From contig CAJTDC010000027.1 of assembly GCA_910575055.1 (NCBI GenBank), forward strand, positions 1 through 33,970: a DNA stretch of 33,970 bases, written 5' to 3'. The stretch comes from Clostridia bacterium (GTDB taxonomy: Bacteria; Bacillota; Clostridia; Lachnospirales; Anaerotignaceae). The notes below the pieces were generated by a model that was not told the origin of the DNA, did not search any database, and saw only the letters and a list, made by a program, of their open reading frames with translations. The position numbers were made by a program, and so were the translations under genes. Of this stretch, positions 24,761 to 31,828 are shown in pieces; positions within the stretch are counted from its first letter, which is position 1; each line of letters starts with the position of its first letter.

Positions 24761-25251
24761 ATGTCCCCAACGATTTATCCAAAATCAAAACCAAAATGGC
24801 CTTTAACCTTACCAAACGCCAGCTTGTCTGCTTCGGCTGTGCGGCGGCAGTGGGCATCCCGTCCTACCTGTTCGCCCGCGGTTCCATCGGCAACACCGGG
24901 GCCATGTTCGCCATGCTGGTGATCATGCTCCCCGCCTTTCTGCTGGCCATGTATGAGAAAGACGGGCTTCCGGCGGAAAAAGTGGTAAAAAACATCATCC
25001 GGGCCCGGTTTACCCGCCCCGGGATAAGGCCCTATCAGACACAAAACATTTACGCCCCGTTTACCGGGCGGGGCCCTGTGAGAAAGGAGGATGCGATTGC
25101 AGACCACAAAACAAAGACAGCGGCGCAGGGCCGCCAAGGGCAGAAAGCGGGCGGCCCTGTCCGCCCAGCAGTCAATCCCTTATACGGTGATGCACCCGGA
25201 CGGGGTGTGCAGGCTCCCCGGCGGGCTTTACACAAAAACCGTGGAATATGA
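24748..25251 (+). CDS. prgI: PrgI family conjugation membrane protein, extended by overlap
   Basis: Starts at GTG 24748 (GAAAGGAGG 7 bases upstream) with PYVNVPNDLSKIKTKMAFNLTKRQLVCFG, two membrane helices and KVVKNIIRARFTRPGIRPYQTQNIY. PrgI/VirB3-like proteins sit in the membrane beside VirB4. The family normally ends at about 110-120 residues, near 25,080; here the frame runs on for about 55 more low-complexity residues and overlaps virB4 by about 155 bases. Dropping one G from GGGG (25070-25073) would give a TGA at 25079-25081, just before the virB4 ribosome site, so a one-base insertion is likely. Confidence 0.85.
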   Translation: MPYVNVPNDLSKIKTKMAFNLTKRQLVCFGCAAAVGIPSYLFARGSIGNTGAMFAMLVIMLPAFLLAMYEKDGLPAEKVVKNIIRARFTRPGIRPYQTQNIYAPFTGRGPVRKEDAIADHKTKTAAQGRQGQKAGGPVRPAVNPLYGDAPGRGVQAPRRALHKNRGI

Positions 25252-27459
25252 GGACATCAATTATTCCGTGGCAAGCACCGAGGATCAGACGGCAATCTTT
25301 AGCGGCTGGAGCTCATTCCTCAAATATTTTGACAGCTCTTTACCGTTCCAGCTTTCCTTTATCAACCGCCGCTCCCACTCCCGAGGCCGCTACAAGGTGA
25401 ACATCCCCAGGCGGACGATGATTTTAACAGCGTCCGGGAGGAATTTACCGGGATGTTAAAAAACCAGATCGCCCGTTCCAACAACGGCATTGAACGCTCC
25501 AAATATATCACTTTTGGCATACCTGCCGAGGGGATCGCTGAGGCCCGGCCCCGTCTGGAGCGTGTGGAGGCCGATGTGATGGGGAACTTTAAGCGGCTGG
25601 GCGTTTCCTCGGAGCCGATGGACGGGCGGGCAAGGCTGGCCCTACTCCACAGCCAGATGCACCCGGGGAGCCGGGAGCCGTTCCGCTTTTCGTGGAAGGA
25701 CATCCCGCAGACGGGACTGGGCACGAAGGATTTTATTGCCCCGGACAGCTTTGACTTTCGGCAGTCCCGCTTATTCCGGGTGGGCCAGTATTGGGGGGCC
25801 GTGTCCTATTTGCAGATTTTAGCGTCCGAGCTCTCGGATAAACTGCTGGCGGAGATTTTGGAGCTGGATGCGGAAATGACCGTGACCCTCCATATCCAGA
25901 CGGTGGATCAGCTCAAGGCTATTAAAACCATTAAAGGAAAACTCTCCGACATTGGAAAAATGAAAGTGGAGGAACAGCGGAAAGCTGTCCGGGCCGGATA
26001 TGATCCCGACATTCTGCCGCCCGACCTCATTACCTTTTCCAAGGACGCCGCCGATCTCCTTGCCGACCTCCAGTCCCGCAACGAGAGGATGTTCCTCTTG
26101 ACCTTTACGGTGGTGAACCTTGCCCCCACCCGCCAGCGGCTGGAAAACGATGTGTTTACCGTGGGCGGCATCGCCCAGAAATACAACTGCGCCTTAAAGC
26201 GGCTGGACTGGCAACAGGAACAGGGCTTTGTGTCCTCGCTGGCCCTCGGCGTGAACGAGGTGGAAATTAAACGAGGCATGACCACCAGCTCCACGGCGAT
26301 CTTTATTCCCTTTATGACAAGGGAGCTGCGGATGGACGGGCAGGCTCTCTACTACGGCATGAACGCTCTTTCCCACAATGTCATCATGGCTGACCGGAAA
26401 AAGCTGAAATCCGCCAACGGGATGTATCTGGGCTCTACCGGCTCGGGAAAATCCTTTGCGGCAAAACAGGAACTGCTCAATGTTTTTCTTACCATTCCCC
26501 AGGATCGGATCATCATTGTAGACCCGATGGGCGAATATGCCCCGCTGGTGAAACGGCTGGGAGGGCAGGTGATCGAGATTGCCCCGGACAGCCCTCACCA
26601 CTTGAACCCGATGGATGTGGAGCTTAACATGGCCGCCGGGGAAAGCCCCCTTTCCATGAAAGCGGATTTTCTTCTTTCCCTCTGCGAGCTGGTGGTGGGC
26701 GGCAAGGAGGGCCTGCAACCCATTGAGAAAACGGTGGTTGACCGCTGTGTGCGGCTGGTGTACCGGGAGCAGGCGTTGGGGCTTGGGAATACGAAAACCC
26801 CGCTTTTGCAGGATTTGTATGAGGAGCTCCTAAAACAGCCGGAGCCCGAGGCTCGGCGTGTGGCAACGGCGCTGGAGCTCTACTGCACAGGCTCCTTAAA
26901 CCTTTTTAACCACCCCACGAATGTAAAGACGGACAGCCGGGTGGTGTGCGTTGTGCTGAAAAACATGGGAGAAAACCTCCGCAAAATCGCCATGCACATC
27001 ACAAACGAGTTTGTCTCCCAGGCGGTGGATACCAATTTCCGGGAGGGTGTGGCGACCTGGTGCTACTTTGACGAGTTCCATGTCCTGCTCCGTGACCCGC
27101 TGACCGCCAGCTACTTTGTGGCCGTCTGGAAAATGCTGAGAAAGAAAGGCTGTGTTCCCAGCGCACTTACGCAGAATGTGAAAGACCTTTTGGCCAGCCG
27201 GGAGATTGAGAACATTTTAGACAACACCGACTTTATGATCCTGCTGTCACAGGCCCAGAGCGACCGGGCGATACTGGCGAAACAGCTCGGCATTTCCGAG
27301 CACCAGCTTTCCTATATCACCCACTCTAATTCCGGCGAGGGCCTGCTGTTCTATGGGAATGTGACCATCCCCTTTGTTGACCGTTTCCCCAAGGGTGAGA
27401 TTTACAACCTGCTCACCACCCGCCCGGAGGATATGAACAATGAAACGAAAACCGAATAA
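25097..27459 (+). CDS. virB4: VirB4/TraE-type conjugation ATPase, apparent -1 frameshift
   Basis: The N-terminus lies in one frame (SIPYTVMHPDGVCRLPGGLYTKTVEYEDINYSVAS, then FDSSLPFQLSFINRR) and the rest in another from about 25408 (QADDDFNSVREEFTGMLKNQIARSNNG). Adding one C to CCCC at 25405-25408 joins them without loss. Later parts: Walker A GSTGSGKS (about residue 445), LNPMDVELNM, CELVVGGKEGLQPIEKTVVDRCVRLVY, Walker B CYFDEFHVLL and a standard C-terminus. VirB4 powers assembly and transfer. Start is TTG 25097 (6 bases after AGGAGG) or ATG 25091, which touches the ribosome site. Real mutation or sequencing error cannot be told apart; as written, transfer would fail. Confidence 0.88.
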
Positions 27460-29203
27460 ACCACGCCCGGAGCCCCAGGCGCAGACAGGCCGCACTGACC
27501 CCGGGGGCGGGGCCGCCGATCCGGGCGGTTCTGCTTTTGGGGCTGGCTCTGAAAAGCAGTCCGGGCCCGGTGAGGCGGGAACTTCGGGACAAAGTGTCCC
27601 AAAGTCTCCCAAGTCCAAATTCAGACAGAAAAGCCAGCAGGAGCAGGCGGCGGCATCCAAGCTACGCATGGAAAAGCAAGGCAGAAAGGTAGAAAAGGCA
27701 AAGGAAAAGCTGGCAAAGCAAAAGCCGCCGAAAAAGCCCGGCCCGGTAAAGCGTGCAGGCCGGGTGGCCAGCGGCTCCGCTCATGGTTTTGTACATGGAA
27801 AAATTTTTGAGGTGGAGCAGGAAAATGTGGGCACCGAGGGGGCCCACCGCTCCGAGCTTGTTGGCGAGTCCGTCCTGCGGCATGGCTCCCGGTTTGTAAA
27901 AAGGAAAATCCGGGAGCACCCGGCCAGGGCGGTACAAAAGGCCGAGGCCCGGTATGTCAAACGGACGGCGGACTATCATTTCCACACCGCCGCCCAGGAG
28001 CACCCGGAGCTTGCGAAAAGCGCCCTCAAACGCTATTGGCAGAAACAGCGGCTGAGAAAGCAATACCAAAAGCAGGCAAGAGAGGCCGCCAAACATGGTA
28101 CAAAGGCCGCCGGGAAAACTGCCGCCGCCACGGAAAAGCTGGCGGCAAAGGCGGCGGGCTTTGTGAAACGCCATCCCATCGGCTCCTTGATTGCCCTTGT
28201 CTGCGTCCTGCTTGTTTTTATGATGCAGTCCTGCTCGTCCTCGCTGGTAATGCTGGGAAATGCCGGAGCCGGGGCTATCGGGGCCAGCACCTACCCTTGC
28301 GAGGATGGGGATATGCTGGGGGCCGAGGCCACCTATACAGGGCTGGAGGCAGAACTTAAAAACTATCTCGATACCTACGAAAGCACCCATGACTATGACG
28401 AGTACCACTTTGATCTGGACGAAATAGAACATGACCCCTATGTGCTGATCTCCATCCTGTCGGCTCTCCACGAGGGGCAATGGAGGCTTTCACAGGCGGC
28501 GGGCACCCTGCAAATGCTTTTTGACCGCCAGTACATTCTCACCGAGGAAGTGGTGGTGGAGGTGCGCTATCGGACGGAAACCCGGACGGACAGCGAGGGC
28601 AACGATTACGAGGTGGAAATTCCCTACAACTATTCTATCTGCTATGTAACGCTGGAAAACAAAAACCTGTCCCATCTGCCTGTGTATTTTATGAGTGAGG
28701 AGCAGATGTCCCGGTACGCCATCTATATGTCTACCGTGGGAAACAGGCCCGACCTGTTCCCGGACTCCCCCTATGTGGACAGATACATTACTAACCCGCC
28801 CCAGGGCTACGAAGTTCCGGGGGAATATCTGGACGATGAAACTTTCGCCGCCATGCTCTCGGAGGCGCAGAAGTACATTGGCTACCCCTATGTGTGGGGC
28901 GGGAGCTCCCCGGCCACATCCTTTGACTGCTCCGGCTATTTATCGTGGGTTATCAACCACTCCGGCTGGAATGTGGGCCGCCAGACTGCCCAGGGGCTCT
29001 ATAACCTGTGTACCCCGGTAAGCTCCCCCAGGCCCGGCGACCTTGTGTTTTTCAAAGGCACCTATAACACATCGGGCGTGAGCCACTGTGGGATTTATGT
29101 AGGGGACGGGCGGATGCTCCACTGTGGAGATCCCATCGGATACGCAAACTTAAACACCAGCTACTGGCAATCCCATTTTTACGCCTACGGGCGTCTGCCG
29201 TGA
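27440..29203 (+). CDS. NlpC/P60 conjugation hydrolase (CD1108-like)
   Basis: 587 residues. A long basic, low-complexity cytoplasmic N-terminus, one membrane helix near residues 246-265 (IGSLIALVCVLLVFMMQSC), an outer linker domain, and a C-terminal NlpC/P60 peptidase (YPYVWGGSSPATSFDCSGYLSWVI with C497, SHCGIYVGDGRMLHCG with H549). It opens peptidoglycan locally so that the conjugation channel can cross the wall, the role of VirB1/CwlT-like proteins. ATG 27440 overlaps the virB4 end. Palindrome copy 8 lies in the N-terminal part (SGQSVPKSPKS, about residues 49-57). Confidence 0.9.
   Translation: MKRKPNKPRPEPQAQTGRTDPGGGAADPGGSAFGAGSEKQSGPGEAGTSGQSVPKSPKSKFRQKSQQEQAAASKLRMEKQGRKVEKAKEKLAKQKPPKKPGPVKRAGRVASGSAHGFVHGKIFEVEQENVGTEGAHRSELVGESVLRHGSRFVKRKIREHPARAVQKAEARYVKRTADYHFHTAAQEHPELAKSALKRYWQKQRLRKQYQKQAREAAKHGTKAAGKTAAATEKLAAKAAGFVKRHPIGSLIALVCVLLVFMMQSCSSSLVMLGNAGAGAIGASTYPCEDGDMLGAEATYTGLEAELKNYLDTYESTHDYDEYHFDLDEIEHDPYVLISILSALHEGQWRLSQAAGTLQMLFDRQYILTEEVVVEVRYRTETRTDSEGNDYEVEIPYNYSICYVTLENKNLSHLPVYFMSEEQMSRYAIYMSTVGNRPDLFPDSPYVDRYITNPPQGYEVPGEYLDDETFAAMLSEAQKYIGYPYVWGGSSPATSFDCSGYLSWVINHSGWNVGRQTAQGLYNLCTPVSSPRPGDLVFFKGTYNTSGVSHCGIYVGDGRMLHCGDPIGYANLNTSYWQSHFYAYGRLP
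27582..27604. repeat. ICE palindromic repeat, copy 8 (in hydrolase 5' part)
   Basis: CTTC, core GGGACA-AAG-TGTCCC (27586-27600), AAAG. Flanks are in the reverse form but the centre is in the forward form. Read in frame as GQSVPKS. Confidence 0.93.
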
Positions 29204-29216
29204 TTGGAGGTATTCT

Positions 29217-29486
29217 ATGGCAACAACCAAAAGTATGAAAATCCAGGCCGAGATTGATAAGGTTAAGGCCAAAATCGCCAACCAGCAGGCCCGGCTCAAG
29301 GAGCTGGAGAAAAACAAGCTGGAGGCGGAAAACAGCGAGATTGTGGACATCGTGCGGGGTATGAGCATCCCACTTGCGGAGCTCCCTCTCCTGTTTGAAA
29401 AGCTCAAAAGCGGCGGGGCTTTGGGACAAAGTGTCCCGAAGTCTGGAGCCGCCCCTACTGCGGAAAAGGAGGAAAACGGAATATGA
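29217..29486 (+). CDS. DUF4315 family protein
   Basis: 89 residues. MATTKSMKIQAEIDKVKAKIANQQARLKELEKNKLEAENSEIVDIVRGMSIPLAELPLLFEKLKSG is typical of DUF4315: a helical coiled-coil protein always found next to the hydrolase and DUF4366 genes of this ICE family. Function unknown; it may help assemble the transfer complex. TGGAGG lies 7 bases before the ATG. The last about 20 residues (ALGQSVPKSGAAPTAEKEENGI) contain palindrome copy 9. Overlaps the next gene by 4 bases. Confidence 0.88.
   Translation: MATTKSMKIQAEIDKVKAKIANQQARLKELEKNKLEAENSEIVDIVRGMSIPLAELPLLFEKLKSGGALGQSVPKSGAAPTAEKEENGI
29419..29441. repeat. ICE palindromic repeat, copy 9 (in DUF4315 3' end)
   Basis: CTTT, core GGGACA-AAG-TGTCCC (29423-29437), GAAG. 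In frame after the conserved domain, encoding LGQSVPK, as in copy 6. Confidence 0.93.
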
Positions 29487-30118
29487 AACGATTTCAAGTC
29501 TTAACAGCGGCGCTCTTTGCCGCTGTTCTTTTATGCGGGTTTAGCGCCACCGCCTATGCCGGGGGCGGCGAGGAATTTATGGACGGCACAGGCGGCTATG
29601 ACCCCGATCCCCCTGTGGCAGAGGAATCCGAGCCGGAGCCGAACCCGTTTACCCCAGAGGGCACCGGGACGGTGGTAGACAATGCCACGGACGAGGACGG
29701 CAAGGAATTTTTCACCATCACCACGCCCAATGAGAACATTTTTTATCTGGTGATTGACCGCCAGCGGAGCGGCGAAAATGTGTATTTCCTCAATGCCGTT
29801 ACTGAGGCCGACCTTATGGCACTGGCTGAGATCACCGAGGAGCCGCCCGCTCCCCAGCCAGAGCCCGAGCCAGAACCTGCCCCAGCCCCGGAACCGGAAC
29901 CCGAAAAGAAAAGCAATTCCGGGATGCTCCTGCTGGTGCTGGGCCTTGCGCTGATCGGCGGCGGGGCTGGCTGGTATTTCAAGGTTTACCGCCCCAAACA
30001 GGAAAAGGCCGCCGGGCCTGTGGAGGACTATGACGAGGAACTGGAGGACTATGACGATCCCGGGGACGATCTGCCCCCGTGGGACGAGGAGGATGAATAC
30101 ACGGAGGACAACGAATGA
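29483..30118 (+). CDS. DUF4366 family membrane protein (CD1107-like)
   Basis: 211 residues. Signal peptide (MKRFQVLTAALFAAVLLCGFSATAYAG), a small outer domain (EFFTITTPNENIFYLVIDRQRSGENVYFLNAVTEADLMALA), a Pro/Glu-rich linker, one membrane helix (SGMLLLVLGLALIGGGAGWYF) and a very acidic cytoplasmic end. This is the DUF4366/CD1107 protein of clostridial ICEs, presumably a surface part of the transfer apparatus. Start codon overlaps DUF4315. Coupled to a 58-residue gene after it (TGA overlaps ATG). Confidence 0.9.
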   Translation: MKRFQVLTAALFAAVLLCGFSATAYAGGGEEFMDGTGGYDPDPPVAEESEPEPNPFTPEGTGTVVDNATDEDGKEFFTITTPNENIFYLVIDRQRSGENVYFLNAVTEADLMALAEITEEPPAPQPEPEPEPAPAPEPEPEKKSNSGMLLLVLGLALIGGGAGWYFKVYRPKQEKAAGPVEDYDEELEDYDDPGDDLPPWDEEDEYTEDNE

Positions 30119-30291
30119 ATTTTACAAACAACCCTTTTGAAAAAATGATGAAAGAAAAGCCCCGCCCCAAGGCCCCGGCTGAGAGAAAGCCGCCCCGGGG
30201 CTCGGCCTGCTGTGGCTGTTCCTACTGGCGGGGCGTTAGATGCGTGGCCTGCTACAAGGAGCTTTTGAGGGCTCCGGCTGGCGGGAGGTGA
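30115..30291 (+). CDS. Small Cys-rich protein, 58 residues
   Basis: Reads MNFTNNPFEKMMKEKPRPKAP..., then ACCGCSYWRGVRCVACYKEL. ATG overlaps the previous stop (ATGA) and GGAGG lies 7 bases upstream, so it is very likely expressed. The Cys pattern CCxC...CxxC suggests a small zinc knuckle. I do not recognise a family. It precedes another Cys-rich protein gene, so both may bind metal or nucleic acid. Confidence 0.7.
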   Translation: MNFTNNPFEKMMKEKPRPKAPAERKPPRGSACCGCSYWRGVRCVACYKELLRAPAGGR

Positions 30292-30295
30292 TGCG

Positions 30296-30664
30296 ATGGC
30301 CCGTGAGCTGACCCAGGAAGAAAAGGCGGCGATCCGTTCCCTTGTGGCAAAGTGGTGTGCCAACTATGACCGGGAATATGGATGCCTGCCTTTGGACTGT
30401 GAGTGCTATATGCTGGGGAAATGCTGGACGGGGGCCCTGTGCCGTTACTTCCGGGAGGTCGTCCTCCCCCTCAATCCCGTATTGGAGGCCGCCCTCACCA
30501 CCCAGGGGCCAAGGCCGGATTTTAAGATATGCCCGGTATGCGGCGGGGCCGTTGCCCCGGACAGGCGGCAGGCGTACTGTTCGGAGGCGTGCGCCTTAAA
30601 AGCCCACCGCCGCCAACAGCGGGAATATATGCGGAAAAAACGGGGCCGGACTGTTGACAATTAG
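30296..30664 (+). CDS. Cysteine-rich VLP-domain protein
   Basis: 122 residues. The N-terminal half (WCANYDREYGCLPLDCECYMLGKCWTGALCRYFREVVLPLNPVLEAAL) holds the Cys set and the Val-Leu-Pro motif that name the Cys_rich_VLP domain, found in clostridial ICEs. The C-terminus (KICPVCGGAVAPDRRQAYCSEACALKAHRRQQREYMRKKRG) is a zinc-finger-like segment with a basic tail, so DNA or RNA binding is plausible. GGGAGG lies 10 bases before the ATG. Its 3' end runs into a large inverted repeat. Confidence 0.85.
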   Translation: MARELTQEEKAAIRSLVAKWCANYDREYGCLPLDCECYMLGKCWTGALCRYFREVVLPLNPVLEAALTTQGPRPDFKICPVCGGAVAPDRRQAYCSEACALKAHRRQQREYMRKKRGRTVDN

Positions 30665-30765
30665 GCCCTTAAAAACCCGCTTGTATCAAGGCTTTTACAG
30701 GCCGTTTCCGGGGCGGGCCGTATCTTTCTATGGCCTGCCCCGGATCGGCCCTAATGTTGTCAACA
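30652..30765. repeat. Nested long inverted repeat
   Basis: Outer arms TGTTGACAA (30652-30660) and TTGTCAACA (30757-30765), continuing as TTAGG / CCTAA with a 2-base bulge. Inner arms CCGGGGCGGGCC (30708-30719) and GGCCTGCCCCGG (30732-30743) with one mismatch and a 12-base loop. It begins in the last codons of the VLP gene and fills the gap before repeat copy 10. Could be a cruciform, a structured RNA or part of oriT. Confidence 0.65.
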
Positions 30766-30779
30766 TCTATATGGCGGAG

Positions 30780-30802
30780 CTTTGGGACACTTTGTCCCAA
30801 AG
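30780..30802. repeat. ICE palindromic repeat, copy 10
   Basis: CTTT, core GGGACA-CTT-TGTCCC (30784-30798), AAAG: fully Watson-Crick paired arms. Lies before the ribosome site of the gene at 30828. Confidence 0.93.
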
Positions 30803-30827
30803 TCCCCGCTTTCTGGAAGGAGGTATT

Positions 30828-31406
30828 ATGGACAAAAATCAAGGCTATTCCATTTTGAAGGCTGTAATGCTGGAAAACGGCAGGGGCTTTGCTCTGGGCG
30901 AACATCCCACGGCTCCATCCCCCTATGTCACATGGGCCTGTTATGATGATAAGAACGGCCAGCGGCAGTATGAATGGGGGCATTACGGCAACGATTTGGC
31001 CGCTATGGAAGAGGACTTTTCAGACCGGGTGCAGGACTACCAGCGGCTTTACCATGTGGAGATCGCACAGACCGAGGCCCCCGGCCTTTACAAGTATTAC
31101 TCTACCCAGCGGCCTGTGGACATCGGGACATTCCCCAAGCCGCCCCATAACGCCCCGGATGAGATCGTCAACTACGATCAGCGTATCCCTGTGGAGGGCG
31201 GCGCATTTTTGGCTTGGGGGCATCTGACTTACACCCGGCCTTTGACAGAAAGGCAGGCGGCAGATTACGAGCTGCGGCCCGCCCCCGGCAATCCCGACAG
31301 GCCCCGTCCGATTGCCCAGCAGATGAAGGAGGCCGCAAAACTGGCCGGGGCTGACCGGGGCGATCCCGTCCACAAGAAAAAAGCCCCCGCCCGGGAGGAG
31401 CGATGA
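30828..31406 (+). CDS. ICE protein of unknown function with shared C-terminal tail
   Basis: 192 residues. GYSILKAVMLENGRGFALGEHPTAPSPYVTWACYDDKNGQRQYEWGHYGND and LYHVEIAQTEAPGLYKYYSTQRP suggest a small alpha/beta domain seen in ICE and plasmid accessory proteins (YodL/DUF4316-like neighbourhood), but I cannot name the family with confidence. The last 31 residues (PIAQQM to APAREER) are the shared ICE tail. Start at 30828 with AAGGAGG 5 bases upstream; the frame from 30654 crosses the inverted repeat. Stop overlaps the mobC start. Confidence 0.8.
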   Translation: MDKNQGYSILKAVMLENGRGFALGEHPTAPSPYVTWACYDDKNGQRQYEWGHYGNDLAAMEEDFSDRVQDYQRLYHVEIAQTEAPGLYKYYSTQRPVDIGTFPKPPHNAPDEIVNYDQRIPVEGGAFLAWGHLTYTRPLTERQAADYELRPAPGNPDRPRPIAQQMKEAAKLAGADRGDPVHKKKAPAREER

Positions 31407-31750
31407 CAAAGAAACGCCGCCGCCCCATCCATCTCCATGTGATGGTGTCGGAGGAGGAGCAGGCCCTTATCCAAGAACGCATGGACGAGGCGGGCATCCG
31501 CAATATGGGGGCCTATATGCGGAAAATGGCCCTCAACGGCTATGTGCTCCATGTTGACCTCTCGCCTGTCCGGGAGCTGGTGTCGCTCCAGCGGCGGTGC
31601 TCCAACAACCTAAACCAAGTGGCGATCCAGGCGAACACCTATGGCGGGATATATCCCGAGGAAATCGCCAGCCTGCAACGGGACTATGCGGCCCTATGGG
31701 AGCCGCTGTCCGATCTGTTAAAAAAGCTGGCCGCCGTAGTGGAGCTTTAG
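31403..31750 (+). CDS. mobC: MobC-like relaxosome accessory protein
   Basis: 115 residues. KRRRPIHLHVMVSEEEQALIQERMDEAGIRNMGAYMRKMALNGYVLHVD is the ribbon-helix-helix DNA-binding part, and VSLQRRCSNNLNQVAIQANTYGGIYPEEIASLQRDY the C-terminal MobC motif. MobC binds near oriT and helps the relaxase melt and nick DNA. ATG overlaps the previous stop. Followed by repeat copy 11, then the relaxase. Confidence 0.93.
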   Translation: MTKKRRRPIHLHVMVSEEEQALIQERMDEAGIRNMGAYMRKMALNGYVLHVDLSPVRELVSLQRRCSNNLNQVAIQANTYGGIYPEEIASLQRDYAALWEPLSDLLKKLAAVVEL

Positions 31751-31792
31751 CCTTTCCGGGGAGTGGCGTGTGCCGCTCCCCGGTTTTCTCGA

Positions 31793-31815
31793 CTTCGGGA
31801 CAAAGTGTCCCAAGA
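31793..31815. repeat. ICE palindromic repeat, copy 11
   Basis: CTTC, core GGGACA-AAG-TGTCCC (31797-31811), AAGA. Lies in the mobC-relaxase gap. Confidence 0.93.
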
Positions 31816-31828
31816 TGGAGAAAGCCGT

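Noticed and set aside
25400-25415. Programmed -1 frameshift in virB4.
   Set aside because: The site ATCCCCAGG is not a canonical slippery heptamer, and family members are normally encoded in one frame, so a lost C is simpler.
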